From: Chondrosia reniformis
Taxonomy: Eukaryota > Porifera > Demospongiae > Chondrillida > Chondrillidae
Reading direction: 5' to 3'
DNA: 64,000 nt
NCBI GenBank assembly: GCA_947172415.1
Contig: OX359190.1
Location: 1,054,001-1,118,000, forward strand
In this document: in pieces, positions 22,561 to 34,659 of the stretch
How the letters are laid out: every line of letters begins with the position of its first letter
Numbering within the stretch: the first letter of the stretch is position 1
Position numbers and translations under genes: made by a program
Notes under the pieces: generated by a model
What the model was told of the DNA's origin: nothing
Database searches by the model: none
The model's input: only the letters and a program-made list of their open reading frames with translations

Positions 22561-23820
22561 TCAAAGTTGCATTTCGCTAGCTAGTTTGAGCGAGGTTTTG
22601 CATAACCCAACTCTGTCGCAGTATTCTAATATATAGGTCAACAAGGACAGATGGTCTAACTGGAGCAATTGTATATTTGTTTGGATACAAAGAAAACTGT
22701 CAGAAAGGAGAAAATCATGCAAGTGGATCCTGGGAAAGAGACAGAACAGTAACCATGGCAACCCTTCTGGTGTTGGAGGTAATTGCTGAGACAAATAACT
22801 ATCACATCTCTGATCACGAGGTGATGAATATCTTATATAGTGGGTGGAGCCTTGGGAGAGGGTACTTTCCCTCTTAATATCTCGTACTGGACTGAAAGTA
22901 GGGGAGTTTTGAGACAGATTTGAGAAGGGCTTTTCCCTCCTAATGACTATATCAGGATAGTCTGAAGTTTGAGACATTGGAGCAACTCCCATTTTATAGT
23001 TTTTATCTGGTGACTGTTGAAGGTTGTCCTTAAACTTGTCGTACTCCCAGTTGGTGATGGGTGTCTCAGGAGTCCCACAAGAGCTCTCTGCAAGGTTGAG
23101 GTCAGTAGGGAGGGACACTGCACTATCTGATGAGTTTTGGAGATCTGCCGGTTTCCTCAACAAGCCAGTCTCATTGTCAGTTTTTAGGTTCAAAATTAAG
23201 AGTGGAGGCTTTTCGTCTTCATTTTCTATAGTCTGGTTACTCCCTTTTACACTAATTGGGGCATTCTCCCCTCCATCATCAAAGGCATTGTTGGGCTTTT
23301 GAACACCATTTGGAACTGATCCATTTGCAGATTTGTTGTTTCCGTTGGATGAGGAATGGTAACCAGTGTATGAATCTCCAAAGCCTTGCTTGTTATTTCT
23401 GTTTTGTCTCCATTTGCATATGAAACAGGCAAATATTCCAATTAACACACCTTGAAAAGGACAAGATTGGAAACACATTAAAATGGTGTATAATGAGTGG
23501 TATATTCAGAATTCCATTGTTACAGTAAATTTTGTATGAAAGCCACACTAAATAACCAACCCAGTAGGTGAGCACTTAAAAACAGCCATAAAATAGAGGT
23601 CCCAATTTATTGTAAATGGTATTTTCTCGATTACTATATCTGATGATTATACATTTCATGTATTACTGTACGTTACTGTGGAGCTGATGTTTCCTTTGAA
23701 TGAACACTGATCACATGACATACTCACCAACAACAAGTCCTATGATCACTCCAATACCTAATGGCCACCAATCAATCTCATCGTCACCATCTCCTGCTAC
23801 TACAGGCTGCCCGGTTACCT
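22561..23820 (-). pseudogene. SemaC: semaphorin remnant, membrane and tail exons only
   Basis: Two exons survive: 23728-23820 (VTGQPVVAGDGDDEI and WWPLGIGVIIGLVV) and about 22760-23450 (GVLIGIFACFICKW and the tail). The Sema and PSI exons are missing. The tail frame is intact until PPTPEG, then runs through a deletion junction near 22760 into unrelated sequence (LPWLLFCLFPRIHL) and on into the inverted R intron 1 region (VGLCKTSLKLASEMQ), stopping at 22561. The last 75 or so normal residues are lost. It has no visible start and is probably not functional. Confidence 0.75.
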
Positions 23821-23879
23821 CTATATTACAAGATTCAGTAGTGTTACTAAGGTAATATAAAACTATAATAAAATAAGGA

Positions 23880-23928
23880 TTTGGATGGTGCTGTATATCT
23901 TTCAACTTGTTGAGTGTCTAAAGACAGT
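23880..23928. mobile_element. half foldback element at a duplication junction
   Basis: The left arm of the foldback element seen whole at 9509-9666 is present (GGATTTGGATGG, TTTCAACTTGTTGAG). It is cut short after GTGTCTAAAGAC, where sequence belonging to the CEP70 duplication begins (matching about 58335 onward). This marks the join between semaphorin-derived and CEP70-derived blocks. Confidence 0.55.
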
Positions 23929-24394
23929 AGCGAAAGAGTGGAGAGTTCCAGGTTACTACATAAACGTATACAAGCCCATGAATGGCTTCCCAATTCATTC
24001 CTTTGATAGAACAGTACCAAAATTAATCCCTACTTTCTCGCCCCCATGCAATTATTGTTGGCAGGCAGGAAGTAGGGGATAGCAAGCCAGTCTAAACCAA
24101 AATATACTGCTGCCTTTGTAGACAATTTAACTCATTCTGTCACAGTGTTCCCTCTTACAGGTTGCCTAAAACTAGTGAATGGTCCTGTTAAATCATTGGA
24201 ACATATATAGCAACTAACTTTCAAACCTTCAAACTGCTTCAACCAATAGGATAGCACAGGGATCACATGATTCCAAGTCACATGACACCAAGGATAATGA
24301 GGTGGTGCCATGGCAACAGATTCCAATTTAGGAGGATGAGGTACAGTGGGATGGTTGACAATATCTATCACTGACCTAATGAACTGATAGAATA

Positions 24395-24770
24395 TTAAGA
24401 TTGGATGAGTGGATGGATGGGTGGGTGGATGGATGGATGAGTGGATGAGTGGATGGATGGATGAGTGGATGGATGGATGGATGAGTGGATGGATGAGTGG
24501 ATGAGTGGATGGGTGGATGAGTGGATGAGTGGATGAGTGGGTGGATGGATGAGTGGATGAATGGATGGATGGATGGATGGATGAGTGGATGTATTGGGTG
24601 GATGGATGGGTGGATGAGTGGGTGAGTGGGTGGACTAGTGGATGAGTGGGTGGATGGATGGGTGGGTGAGTGGGTGGACTAGTGGATGAGTGGGTGGATG
24701 GATGAGTGGATGCATTGGGTGGATGAGTGGGTGGACTAGTGGATGAGTGGACGGACTAGTGAACGGACTG
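24395..24770. repeat. GGAT-based minisatellite in the CEP70 duplicate
   Basis: Tandem GGAT, GAGTGGAT and GGGTGGAT units fill the intron between the fifth and sixth CEP70-type exons. The reverse strand reads as Thr-His-Pro and Ile-His-Pro repeats, which is an artefact. The full gene has about twice as much (58725-59530). Confidence 0.9.
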
Positions 24771-24917
24771 TAACATACCTTTTCTGCTATCTTAAGTCTA
24801 CCTTGATATCTACATATAGTTTCCATGGCAACCTCAAAGGAAGATGCCTCTACTAAGGAACACATCTGATGTAAACTTTCAGACAATGCATTACATCTCT
24901 CTTCTTCCGAGAGTAGC

Positions 24918-25140
24918 TTCACTCTACATTAGTGAGACGAGGAGGATATGACACGACTAGGCACTTCACTCTACATTAGTGAGACGAGGAGGATATGACA
25001 CGACTAGGCACTTCACTCTACATTAGTGAGACGAGGAGGATATGACATGACTAGGCACTTCACTCTACATTAGTGAGACGAGGAGGATATGACACGACTA
25101 GGCACTTCACTCTACATTAGTGAGACGAGGAGGATATGAG
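24918..25140. repeat. 47-base tandem repeat that copies a splice acceptor (5 copies)
   Basis: The unit runs CTTCACTCTACATTAGTGAG then ACGAGGAGGATATGACACGACTAGGCA in two parts. On the coding (minus) strand every unit contains CTCACTAATGTAG followed by AGTGAAG, which is the 3' splice site and exon start used at 24923. The array lies directly upstream of that exon. The full gene has 6 copies at 59684-59955. Confidence 0.85.
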
Positions 25141-26050
25141 ACAAGTATGCAAGTCAATAAAGTAACTATGTACAGGAAAAGGGTCAATTTGGGTGATCTG
25201 GGTCGAGGTTTTAATACTGATGTATGTATTATAGAGTAACCAACCACTTGGAAAGCTACGTATAGTTTTAGATCTCATTAGATGAGTCAAAGGGTCTCTG
25301 TACAAGTATAACACCCACCCGTTTCCCGTTATGATAATATTTAACTCTTTATCCTCATAATATGTGTAAATAATCCTTTTCTCACACCTTGATAATTTAC
25401 TAGTAAGCTATGAGATCCGGAGCCAAAGGTGGTACAAGAGTACGTATATCTGGTGGAGTACATATATAATATGAGGGTGACTGCTTCACAGTTAAATGAG
25501 GAAATATTCATTTATATATTTCACATCTTGAAGAGGATGCAATGGGATCTAGATTTACTTTGTCTCTTCTAGTTCCAATTCCAAATCTTTAATTTTGGTT
25601 TGGGTTTCTTTCCATTCCTTACGCTGAGGCCTGTAAAACACGATTTAATGTAAAACTATGTAGCTTACATTACAGGGCTACATGCAGAGCTTGGGGCCGG
25701 AGGGAGGACAAAATGAAAATTTTCAAAATTTAGGGGGGCAATGGAATGAGGGTGTTGAAGCAGTTTAATTTAACTTTCCAAAAGTCTAGGGGCAAAATCA
25801 ATCCCAGTCCCCTCTATGCAGCCCTGCATTACAATATTATCAGGTGTTACAAAACAACTTACCTGTTCTGTAGGTCAAGCTTTAATTTTGCATTAGAATA
25901 TTCTAGCTCAGCAATGCTGCTCCTTATGGCTTGCACTACTGAGTCCTACACATAAGAATTGACATCAAACACCAAACACTTCACAAACAACTTGTTAGGG
26001 AAGCTACACGTATGTACATACAGAGCTGTTGTGATAGTTGGAATTGGTGT

Positions 26051-26064
26051 GTTTCCTAGGCAAC
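26051..26064 (+). promoter_or_regulatory. X-box-like RFX site in CEP70 duplicate intron 2
   Basis: GTTTCCTAGGCAAC fits the X-box pattern GTNNCC-N(1-3)-RGNAAC bound by RFX factors, known regulators of ciliary and centrosomal genes. The same site is kept in the complete gene at 61116-61129. Binding is untested. Confidence 0.4.
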
Positions 26065-27135
26065 CATATAGAGGTGGAATTAAAAGCTATAAAATGTAAC
26101 TCTAAATTTGATACGGAATTTGGAACAGAAAAAATACTCAAATTTTGACTGATCACCTTCGTTAACACTTACATCAACAGGGTTATACTCTTCTCCACGT
26201 TGCCTTATACATGATCTCTCTTTTTGTAAAGTTTCACATAAAATTTCCAGCTTATTCGCCTTCTCTATCAGTTGCTCAATCTCTGCGTCTTTCTGGCGCA
26301 TTTTATCAAGTAAGGATGCATTACCAGTGCTGATATCGTCCAGAAGGCACCGCACAGTCGCACGCAGTGAGGTGGTTGCCAAACTGTCCAAAACGGTAGC
26401 ATCTGTATTCAGAGACATTACAAGCGCGGTTCATACTTCATTGGACTCGCTACACACTACATACACAAAACACTTGTAGTCAGTCTACCTTCTGAAGGAA
26501 AGTTATTCGGGTCGACTGGTTTGATCTTCACTGAACTGTAGCCAGCTTCCTCTAATCGATGATTGACAACGGACCAGTGGTCGCACTTATCCATTTTATG
26601 TTCTAAACTACGTTGAGACCCCTCGCCACCATATTTGCAAACTATTATTTTTCGCCTCTCTATAGATAAGCGCAAACACGAGTGTTACATCAAGACCTTA
26701 AACTGCTGCAGGGACACACTGTCTTAATCAAGGACATTAGTTATGTATAAATTAACAATTTGAAACTAAAAATTGAAAACTGTGTGGTGGCTTATAATTA
26801 TGTATAATAAATGAAGAGATATCAAACCATTATCCCAAAGGAAATGTTTTATGCACATCTCCGAATCATTCAGTATAAGGTATATACTTAGGCTTAGGAT
26901 ATAGGAATACAAGCCCATTACCATTTATTACGTACTGTGTATCAGTGATAATATATTTCACAAGAAAGTAATTTAAGTGTTTCCATGCAACCAGTCAGCT
27001 GTGCAAAACACTATTACCTATACAGATGACATGGCCGTCTGATACAGGAACAAATAGTATATCCAATAATATCTACATGCAACTGTAAATACTAATTACA
27101 TGTTAATTGAATGTACATAGAGACAAATGTAGTTT

Positions 27136-30100
27136 TTAAAAGCTAATGTTGAAATCCTCTTTCAGCTTCTCAAGAATCTCTTCATGCACTCCGTAGTCAT
27201 CCGATGTTTGATGAAGCACTTTACAGAACAACCAGAAGTGCTTTACTGTACCAGCAGTCAGCAAGTGTCTCATAAAGATCGTGTTTGCTTCTTTATTGCT
27301 CTTGGCATTTCTGATTTCATCATAGACCTGTTGAGTGATCAGTGGCACTCCTTCCATTCCTTGATAGAGCTCTTCAACTATCTCGTTGACATTCAGATTG
27401 CTCAACAGGTACGTCCAGTACTTAGTCTGTAAGGTCTCTCGCCAATTGTCAAAATCTACATAAGTGTAAGAAACAGCAGTTTTAAAACATAACATTATAT
27501 TTCTACACTCGTTTGCATGAACAGTTACCAAAAACAGCTGTTGTATATTTGAAATTTAAAAGAAACGACAAAATAAAGATAAAACACTGCACCTGGCTGT
27601 TCATGTTGTATACACTTACTTTCAGGATCTCTTAGTCCAGAGCTAGGATTCCCTCTTGGATCAGTAGAGATGTCACGCCCTCTTGGGTCAGTAGAGATGT
27701 CACACCCTCTTGGGTCTGTAGAGTTTGGGTTGGAGGAAAGCCCATTCGACAAAGATTGGTCTTTAAGGACTAGAAACTGGTATCCATCAAATTCAAATGT
27801 ACCAGTCAGACAAAGCTGCAAAGAGAAAAACAAAGTAGTTAAACACTGCTAGTAAAGTGTATCTGCTGAAATATGAATCGAAACTTACATTGGTGTTGCT
27901 GTCCTGTTCCTTAGCAACCCAAACCAACTCTCTTGGAGTTAGTCCAGTCACCTTGTTCAGTCTGGTACACAGACCTGTTCTTTGGTTGTCACCTTCAAAT
28001 CGCAGAAGATGCAAGCTGGAGGTCCTGCAATTCTGGTGATGGCAGATGACACCTACTTCTAAAGTAGCTTTCTCCTCAAGAAACTCTGCACCAAACACTC
28101 TTTTGCTCACGTAGCGAATGCGTTCTTCCATTTCCTCTCTGATGTGCTTGCAGAGTTCAGTCAAAGAGAGGGCAAGAGTTGAAAAATGCTTAGGAACCAG
28201 CAGTTGGAGTTGAATGAGGTCCTCCTTTTGGGAAAGGACAATGTGGGCATTCTCTTGGGAGAAAATAAATTGAGTACTGTCAGATTGACTGGGACAGTAC
28301 CTCCACTGGTTTCCACCGATGTAGGCTCGGCTCACTTTCTTAACCTTATGAGCTTGTCTGCTACTAGCCATATCCACAGCTAGTCTGTGGAATAGACCAG
28401 TCGGTACACAGCTGTACCTCTGATATTGGACGGAGTGGAACGAGAAAGTGAATCCCAAAGTGGCCACTGATTCAGTAGGCAAACTGATATTCCTTTCGGG
28501 AAGGACTGTGGGGATGAAGAAGTGCATCTTTGTCTTCTCTACCACTTTGGCTGCAATACCAACACGTACCAGGACCTCCAGGAGCCATCTTGTTGGGATG
28601 TCAGCATCAATGCCTAGCTGTTGAAACAAAGCTTCAGAAACAGCTTCAGGAATTACTCCTTTTTCTTTGAAGATGCGTAGCTCTGGAGGCAAGGATTCAT
28701 TCTCCGGACCATATTGGACTGATAGCACTTTGGACATTTCCTTGTACAGAAAGGTTGCATCTGTACAGATCCACTGCTCTTTGTACTCACTCAGGTCAAA
28801 GTACACATAAAACCCAAGGCAATGAAACAACTTCAGCAGTGCAAGGAGCTGTCCATCAGCATCTACACCTTGGATAAATTGGCATCGGATGCAGAACTCT
28901 TTCAGTTCTGTGAACTTCCACATCTTCTTTTTCACGCAAGATGTGATTAGTTGCAGGCAGAACCAAATTTTGGGGACCTTCAGTGTCAACTGGAAATTGG
29001 CATCTGAAAGTAGAGAGCGAAGGGTATTAATAGCTTTGTGAGTGTGATCCTTCAGGTTGCTGTCTCCCTGTAGCTGACTGTCCACTACAAAGTAGCTACC
29101 AGCACCTTTGTAGGCAATCTCTTTTGGGGGGAAAACCCTGTTGCCATCATAAGGCTTGTTGTCCATTTCCTCTAGAACCTTCTTGTTGTGGTCCAGTAGA
29201 GCTCTCTCGGCTTCAGGATCCTTTGGAAGAAGGGAAAGGTGAGTGCCAACAAGGAAAATGCGAAGTTGGGGCTCATTAGGCATGTCAAATTCTTCCAACT
29301 GACGCTTGCTCTTCATTGACATTGTGTAGGCAGCTGTAATGGACTCCTTCATCAATTCCCAGGTTGAACGGCTGTTGGCTCTCTTCTCTTCAGTGATTCC
29401 ATCTTGACAGAAAGCATTGATGTATGGATCAGTCAACCTCTCTGAAGCTTTAAAGACATGTACAAAGGTACAGGGAAAGTCCAGTAGGAGTGGAAGGACA
29501 TTCTGAAAGGATGGCTGGCCTCCTGTGTCCAGGAGGTAAATGAACGTACACTGCTTCTCATCTAATTGTGCCTCAGTGGATAGTTTGTGCTTCTGCAAGA
29601 AGCTCACCCTGGCTTGCTCCAGCAATTCTAAAGGGTCCTCATGTTGTCGTAGTGAATTGTCACTGGGAGGGTCTTGGGTGCTAGGAGGCTGAAGTGGATT
29701 GGCAACTGACTGCTCAGTTGTTTCATTTACTGGTCTTCTTTGAAACAGTTTCTTCACTCCTTTCCTGATCCTCGTGAGAAGGCCTTCCGGTTGTTGGGTC
29801 ACGGTTAGATTTTCACTTGGTTCAGTGGCTGTTGCTTCTTTTTTTGAAGTAGCTATAATTGGAAAGCTTTCCTTTACTTTCATATCTGCCAATGAAATGA
29901 GCTGTCCTATCTCTTCATCATCCATCACTTTCCAAAGGGACCCAGCAGCAACACCTTTTGTGAAGCTACACTCCTCTACCTCCCCCTGGCCTACCTCTAG
30001 CCTCTGATCTGTTGTGCCTACTCCATCCCCAGCAATGGTGGCCACTTCAGGAGCTTCCAGCACTCCAGTGCTAGTTTTGTCTTCTCTTGCTGTGTTGTGG

Positions 30101-33017
30101 AGCAGGTAGTGCTTCAGTGAGGTTTTACCAACACGCGAGCCTCCTGTGAAGATTGCACGACTAATGCTCACTTCAACTGAACCATGTCCTTCTATGGCTT
30201 CTTCATACCACTTTGGTTCCTGCATGGGGTATACCAAGAAGAGATACGTAGCTATCATGGACAATTGCATGTGTTTACAATGTAATACATACTTAACATA
30301 TTTGAAGTATTGACTAATCTCACCAATAAGTCATTCTATGAATAAGGAGTTTCAATTTTTTTATTATCCTAATTTGAGGGTTATCAGCTTATTATTCCTC
30401 AAATGCCTGCTACAGTTCACATGTGATCAACTAGAAACTACTTTAACATTCTCTATGGAGTGTCCTAAATGGTGTTTTCTTTATCAGTTCGAACTGTTAT
30501 TCGCTGTATTCAAAGACGCCAGTTTTACTATCGTTCGGAGGTAAGCCATTGTCACAGAAATAGGAAAATTTTAATCCACATTACATTAGCCATCCAAAGT
30601 GTGAATTACATTCTACTTAGATACAACTTCTGAAGGCTCTTTCAAGACAGCTTTGCTATGTAACACAACTTGGCTGTAGATGTACTATTTACTAAAACAT
30701 TTACAGGTTCATAAATACAGATCTTATCTTCCATGACTCTTATCAATAAGAGTAGAATAGGGTCTTGATTAATTAGATTGTTACATGTGAATGCTACACA
30801 TTGAGTATTGGCATTGCCTAATTTTACATTAATTACTTTTCAATAGTTTACCCACAAAGGGACAGTCTGTGTTTATAAACAAACAGACAAAAACAACGGC
30901 GCCCCAAAAATTAGATTATTCAATACTAAAAAAATGGCCGACTTCACCTTGGGACGCTTAGCAGTTAACTCTCGTTGTGTTAGGAAGCAGTTTATTAAAC
31001 GTGTCTACAACTAACATTTCTGTACTATCAACATCTTATAACTAATTACACGAACGTTCACAGGACGAGAAATTAACATACGTAAGTATGTAACACGCGA
31101 TAATAAACAGTTTAACTACAGCGGATAACACTTGAAACGCTTTCCTCTACTTTCTCACTTCAAATGCAAAGAACAAGAAGACTTAACAGTCTTCGTTAGT
31201 GGAAACAAGTTAACACTTAAACTCGTGAGAGCGTTCGTAGAACACACTCTTACGAGAACATTAAAGCAATACAAGTCTTGTTAACGTTGACACGCGCTTC
31301 GTGTACACTGAGCGCACAAGTTAGGTGACTCTAACGAAGGAAATAAAACCTTCTAATGTTTCTATTTGAAGAAGAAAGTGCACGCGAAGCGCGCAACGAA
31401 TGTTAACAAGACTTGTAATACTTAAACAAGTTTACTAACCTTAACTGCAATATCGTACTGTACAGCTCTTTTCTGACCTTCTCCTCCTTCACTTCCTCCA
31501 AATGTGAGAAATGTAGTTCCGTTGAGGGAAGCCGTACAAGTGAAGTGATAAGACGTTTCTTCACTAATTCGTGTCCACTTCTTCTTTTCGAAAATGAAGA
31601 TTCCATATGGACCTACTAGGACTGGTAGTGTGCTGTATTGTAATAGTGAACTGTACCCTGGTGCATTCTCGAGCTCTTCCCAGTGATGTTCATCATTTGT
31701 TGTAAGTGAAGCCATAAAATTCTTCTTATTCATTCTCCAAAAATATCCATTCCAGATGTAGGAGCAGTAGATGTAAATGTATTCACCACACAATACCATG
31801 TGGTGTCGTGATGATGGTAGAGGAAGTTTCAGATTCGACTGTATCCATATTCTTTTGTTAACATCCAGGAATTCAATTGTTTCTGCTCCTCTTCCTCCTC
31901 CTCCAGAGACAATTACTAAGTCTCCAAATGCAAGAACACCTGGACTGTATCGGGCGGTGTGCATTGGAGGATATAGTTCTTTCCATTCTTTGCCTGTCCA
32001 CGTCACTAGATCGTTTGTAGGAATGCCAGCGTCTCTACCTCCTATTAAAGTAAACTGGTTTCCTATGATGGCTGCTCCACTGAGAGAAGGAGAAGGTCGA
32101 GGCAGTGTTGACCATTTAGTGTTTTGAACATCGTAAACCTGAACCTGTTCCTTATCACCTCCATCAATGCCACCATAGACGAATACACTTGGAAGATGCG
32201 CAAGTGCTCTAGCAAAGGATGTTCCAGTTAACATTTCCGGGATATTCCGGGATTTCAGAAAATGACCTCCTCCAGCTCTGAGGAGGTCACTGCGAAAGAT
32301 CTAATTGAGATAAGAAACATTTACTGATTGAAGCGTGTCTGCTTGGTAACTCTCTATAAATTAGCACACACGGATATGTAAGTTTTCAGTAGCAGTTTAT
32401 TACAAGAAACCTTTGAGTTACAGTCTGTAAATCATGCAGTCTGTTTGTACAAAGTCCAACTTAACAGAATGTAAAGAGTCATTTCAGCGTTTACTGTCTT
32501 ATAGTCTATTAAATCTGAACCTCCTCAACGCGCACCAGTTAAACATTCTGCAACTATATGGATGAGCGGCGTACTTCGCTTTCTAAAGTGTTCCTTAGAA
32601 GCCTACGAATTTCAAGGTTGCAATTCGCTAGCTAGTTTGAGCGAGGTTTTGCATAACCCAACTCTGTCGCAGCATTCTAAACAAAAAGACTTTGGGCAAG
32701 GGTCTCTGAAAGCTAAAGGTGTGACTGTTCTAGAACTCTCGGGTAATACCACTATTTCAACCTGGCGAGTTGGACGCATTTCAAAGACTGAACTAGTTTC
32801 TATTATCCGCTACAAGACCTGACTAGATATTTTCTGCGCTGAATGGTACTATTTGCTGTAACGAGTTTCATTTACACTGGCAGAACATGTAGTTCGCTAA
32901 ATTAAACTGAACTCATTTTGACCGGTGAAAGGTTAGCGACTGTGAGTCTATATAGTAACGCCCACTTCTACGAGAAACTGAATGAATAAATTAACTCACT
33001 TTATCTATGGCCGACAT
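27136..33017 (-). CDS. R3: kelch-Roc-COR-CARD protein, most divergent copy
   Basis: Five exons join in frame: 33000-33017 (MSAIDK), 31440-32300 (kelch), 27889-30219 (Roc-COR, 777 codons), 27620-27815 and 27136-27455 (CARD region); about 1241 residues. P-loop GGSRVGKT, DTGGQ, VGTHLS and the COR-like helices are kept. The stretch between P-loop and DTGGQ is almost wholly different from R1, R2 and R4, with a basic patch (RIRKGVKKLFQRR). The CARD region is split by an extra intron and its linker has three STDPRG repeats. The CARD-like end (NWRETLQTKYW ... EEILEKLKEDF) resembles the partial gene at the right edge more than R1, R2 or R4. No damage is seen. Same inferred role as R1. Confidence 0.8.
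31440..32300 (-). other. R3 kelch-propeller exon
   Basis: 287 codons, phase 0 at both ends. Variable turns here: SPSL before SGAAIIG, YS before PGVLAFGD, SSR before HHMVLCGE, GY before SSLLQYST, HFT before CTASLNGT; the fourth-blade turn reads CSYIWNGYFW. The framework is otherwise almost the same as R1. Confidence 0.85.
33000..33017 (-). other. R3 first coding exon, MSAIDK
   Basis: ATG at 33015-33017, six codons and a GTGAGT donor. It is identical in R4 (49552-49569) and shorter in R1 (MSKDK). Phase 0 agrees with the kelch exon. Confidence 0.5.
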
Positions 33018-34659
33018 TGACAATTCAAGAAACAAAAGAAGAGATGAAAAACTGAAACTTCACTTGTATTGCACTATCACAACTGCGATTGCAACTATAG
33101 CAACGCCTATATGTAGTGGCGGTAATCCCTTTGATCTCAGCGTGTAGCATTCAAAAATGGCGGTTCGGATGCTCTTCCGGTATTTAGCTATATTAGTTTA
33201 TAGCATGTGTCACTTTAAAAAACAATTATAATAGTTGGATCTGCTGGTGTTGCAGGTGAATTAGGCTATATACAAGTACGTACACGTCTCTCCAGCCAGT
33301 GGAGGTCTTGTAGTTATAGTCCTTTCCTATACATGTGTATAATTGTTTTGTGAGGTCTACATTCCATTGGTCCTTAATGAGGAAGTACTAATCCAATGAA
33401 TAACATTATGAGAACCCTAAAATTGTATTCATTGTTATCATAATGTTATTCATTTGTTGTCTTCCCTGCAGGGTGCAAGTGTGGCTGGTGCCAATTGCAA
33501 AAGGATGACATCTACTTCTGTACCAGCAAGGTCAGATGGTCCTCCAGGTTCACCTGGAGCAATTGTGAAGGGTTATAATATATTTGTTTGGATGTATGAA
33601 GATAAGGAAAACTTGATCAGAAGGAGAAAATCATGCAAGAGGACCCAGAGGTTGCTTAGAACAGTACACTCTGCATTTCAATCAATTTAAAATTTAAATA
33701 TTACATTGTACATAGTATAATAAATTTTATATGTAACTGGATTGAAAATGTTACGATTAAACACATAATATTGTAAACATCTGACATGAGAAAGAGTACA
33801 ACATGTACATATAGGTACGTATATATATATACATATGGCAAAACAGTGATGTATTCCTTGACTATACAGCTGCGATTTTCTTATAGTCTCGCTGTTCGGA
33901 GCATGCAGGCAGTTTCAGCAGCGGAAATGGAAAAGGTCCTAAGTCAGTGGAGGTCACATGTACTGATCTGATAGGGTCTGGTATTGTTTTGTGATGTCCA
34001 TATACATTCCACAGGATCTTAATGAGGAAGTACTAATCCAATGAATAACATTATGAGAGCCCTTAAATTGTATTCATTGGTATCATATTATTCATTTGTT
34101 CTCCTTCCCTGCAGGGTGCAAGTGTGGCTGGTGCCAATTAAAGGATGACATCTACTCCTGAATCACTTGCTATATAGCAACAGTGTTGGGTCCACTGGTA
34201 AATATGACTGTGATGATGATCTCCCAACTATAGGTCAACAAGGACAGATGGTCAAACTGGAGCAATTGTATATTTGTTTGGATACAAAGAAAACTGTCAG
34301 AAAGGAGAAAATCATGCAAGTGGATCCTGGGAAAGAGACAGAACAGTAACCATGGCAACCATGGAGTCAGTAATGCTCATTATATCTGATGATTCAATAT
34401 GGTACCTCCTACCTTTTAATTTGTATTTCAGTAATATTTCAATCAATTTAGAAACATGTATTACATTGTACATATAATAGGTTTTAATGAGTTATGTAAC
34501 TGGATTGAAAATGTTACAATTAAACACATAATATTGTAAACATCTCACATGAGAAAGAGTACAATTGATACAACATGTATATATAGGTACACATGGCACT
34601 AGATACTGTATAATATATACATTTCAAATGGTGTCATTACTATGTTTGGAGTGAGACCT
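33018..34659. other. R3-SemaB spacer with a duplicated block
   Basis: It contains AAAATGGCGG at 33154-33163 and two copies of the hairpin plus CCCTGCAGGGTGCAAG block (about 33370-33690 and 34010-34360). The first copy has a plus-strand frame reading GASVAGANCKRMT and GPPGSPGAI; the second is interrupted. A GTAACCATGGCAAC palindrome that resembles an RFX X-box lies near 34346, with relatives near 7804, 22749, 50238 and 50579. No confirmed gene. Confidence 0.4.

Larger units (their letters stand above)
24219..26594 (-). pseudogene. CEP70 5' half, partial duplicate
   Basis: Six exons match the first six of the complete CEP70 gene: 26489-26594, 26173-26402, 25863-25945, 25559-25630, 24779-24923 and 24219-24383. 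All six are open, with splice sites and phases kept. Exon five lacks three codons (AEK instead of AENMEK). The four 3' exons are absent; the duplicate ends near 23930 in a semaphorin remnant. It could make a truncated N-terminal coiled-coil protein, but no proper 3' end is seen. A weak alternative is a functional short paralogue. Confidence 0.75.

Noticed and set aside
24918..25140. Possible CRISPR array (regular 47-base repeats)
   Set aside because: The units are contiguous without unique spacers, and the genome is eukaryotic.
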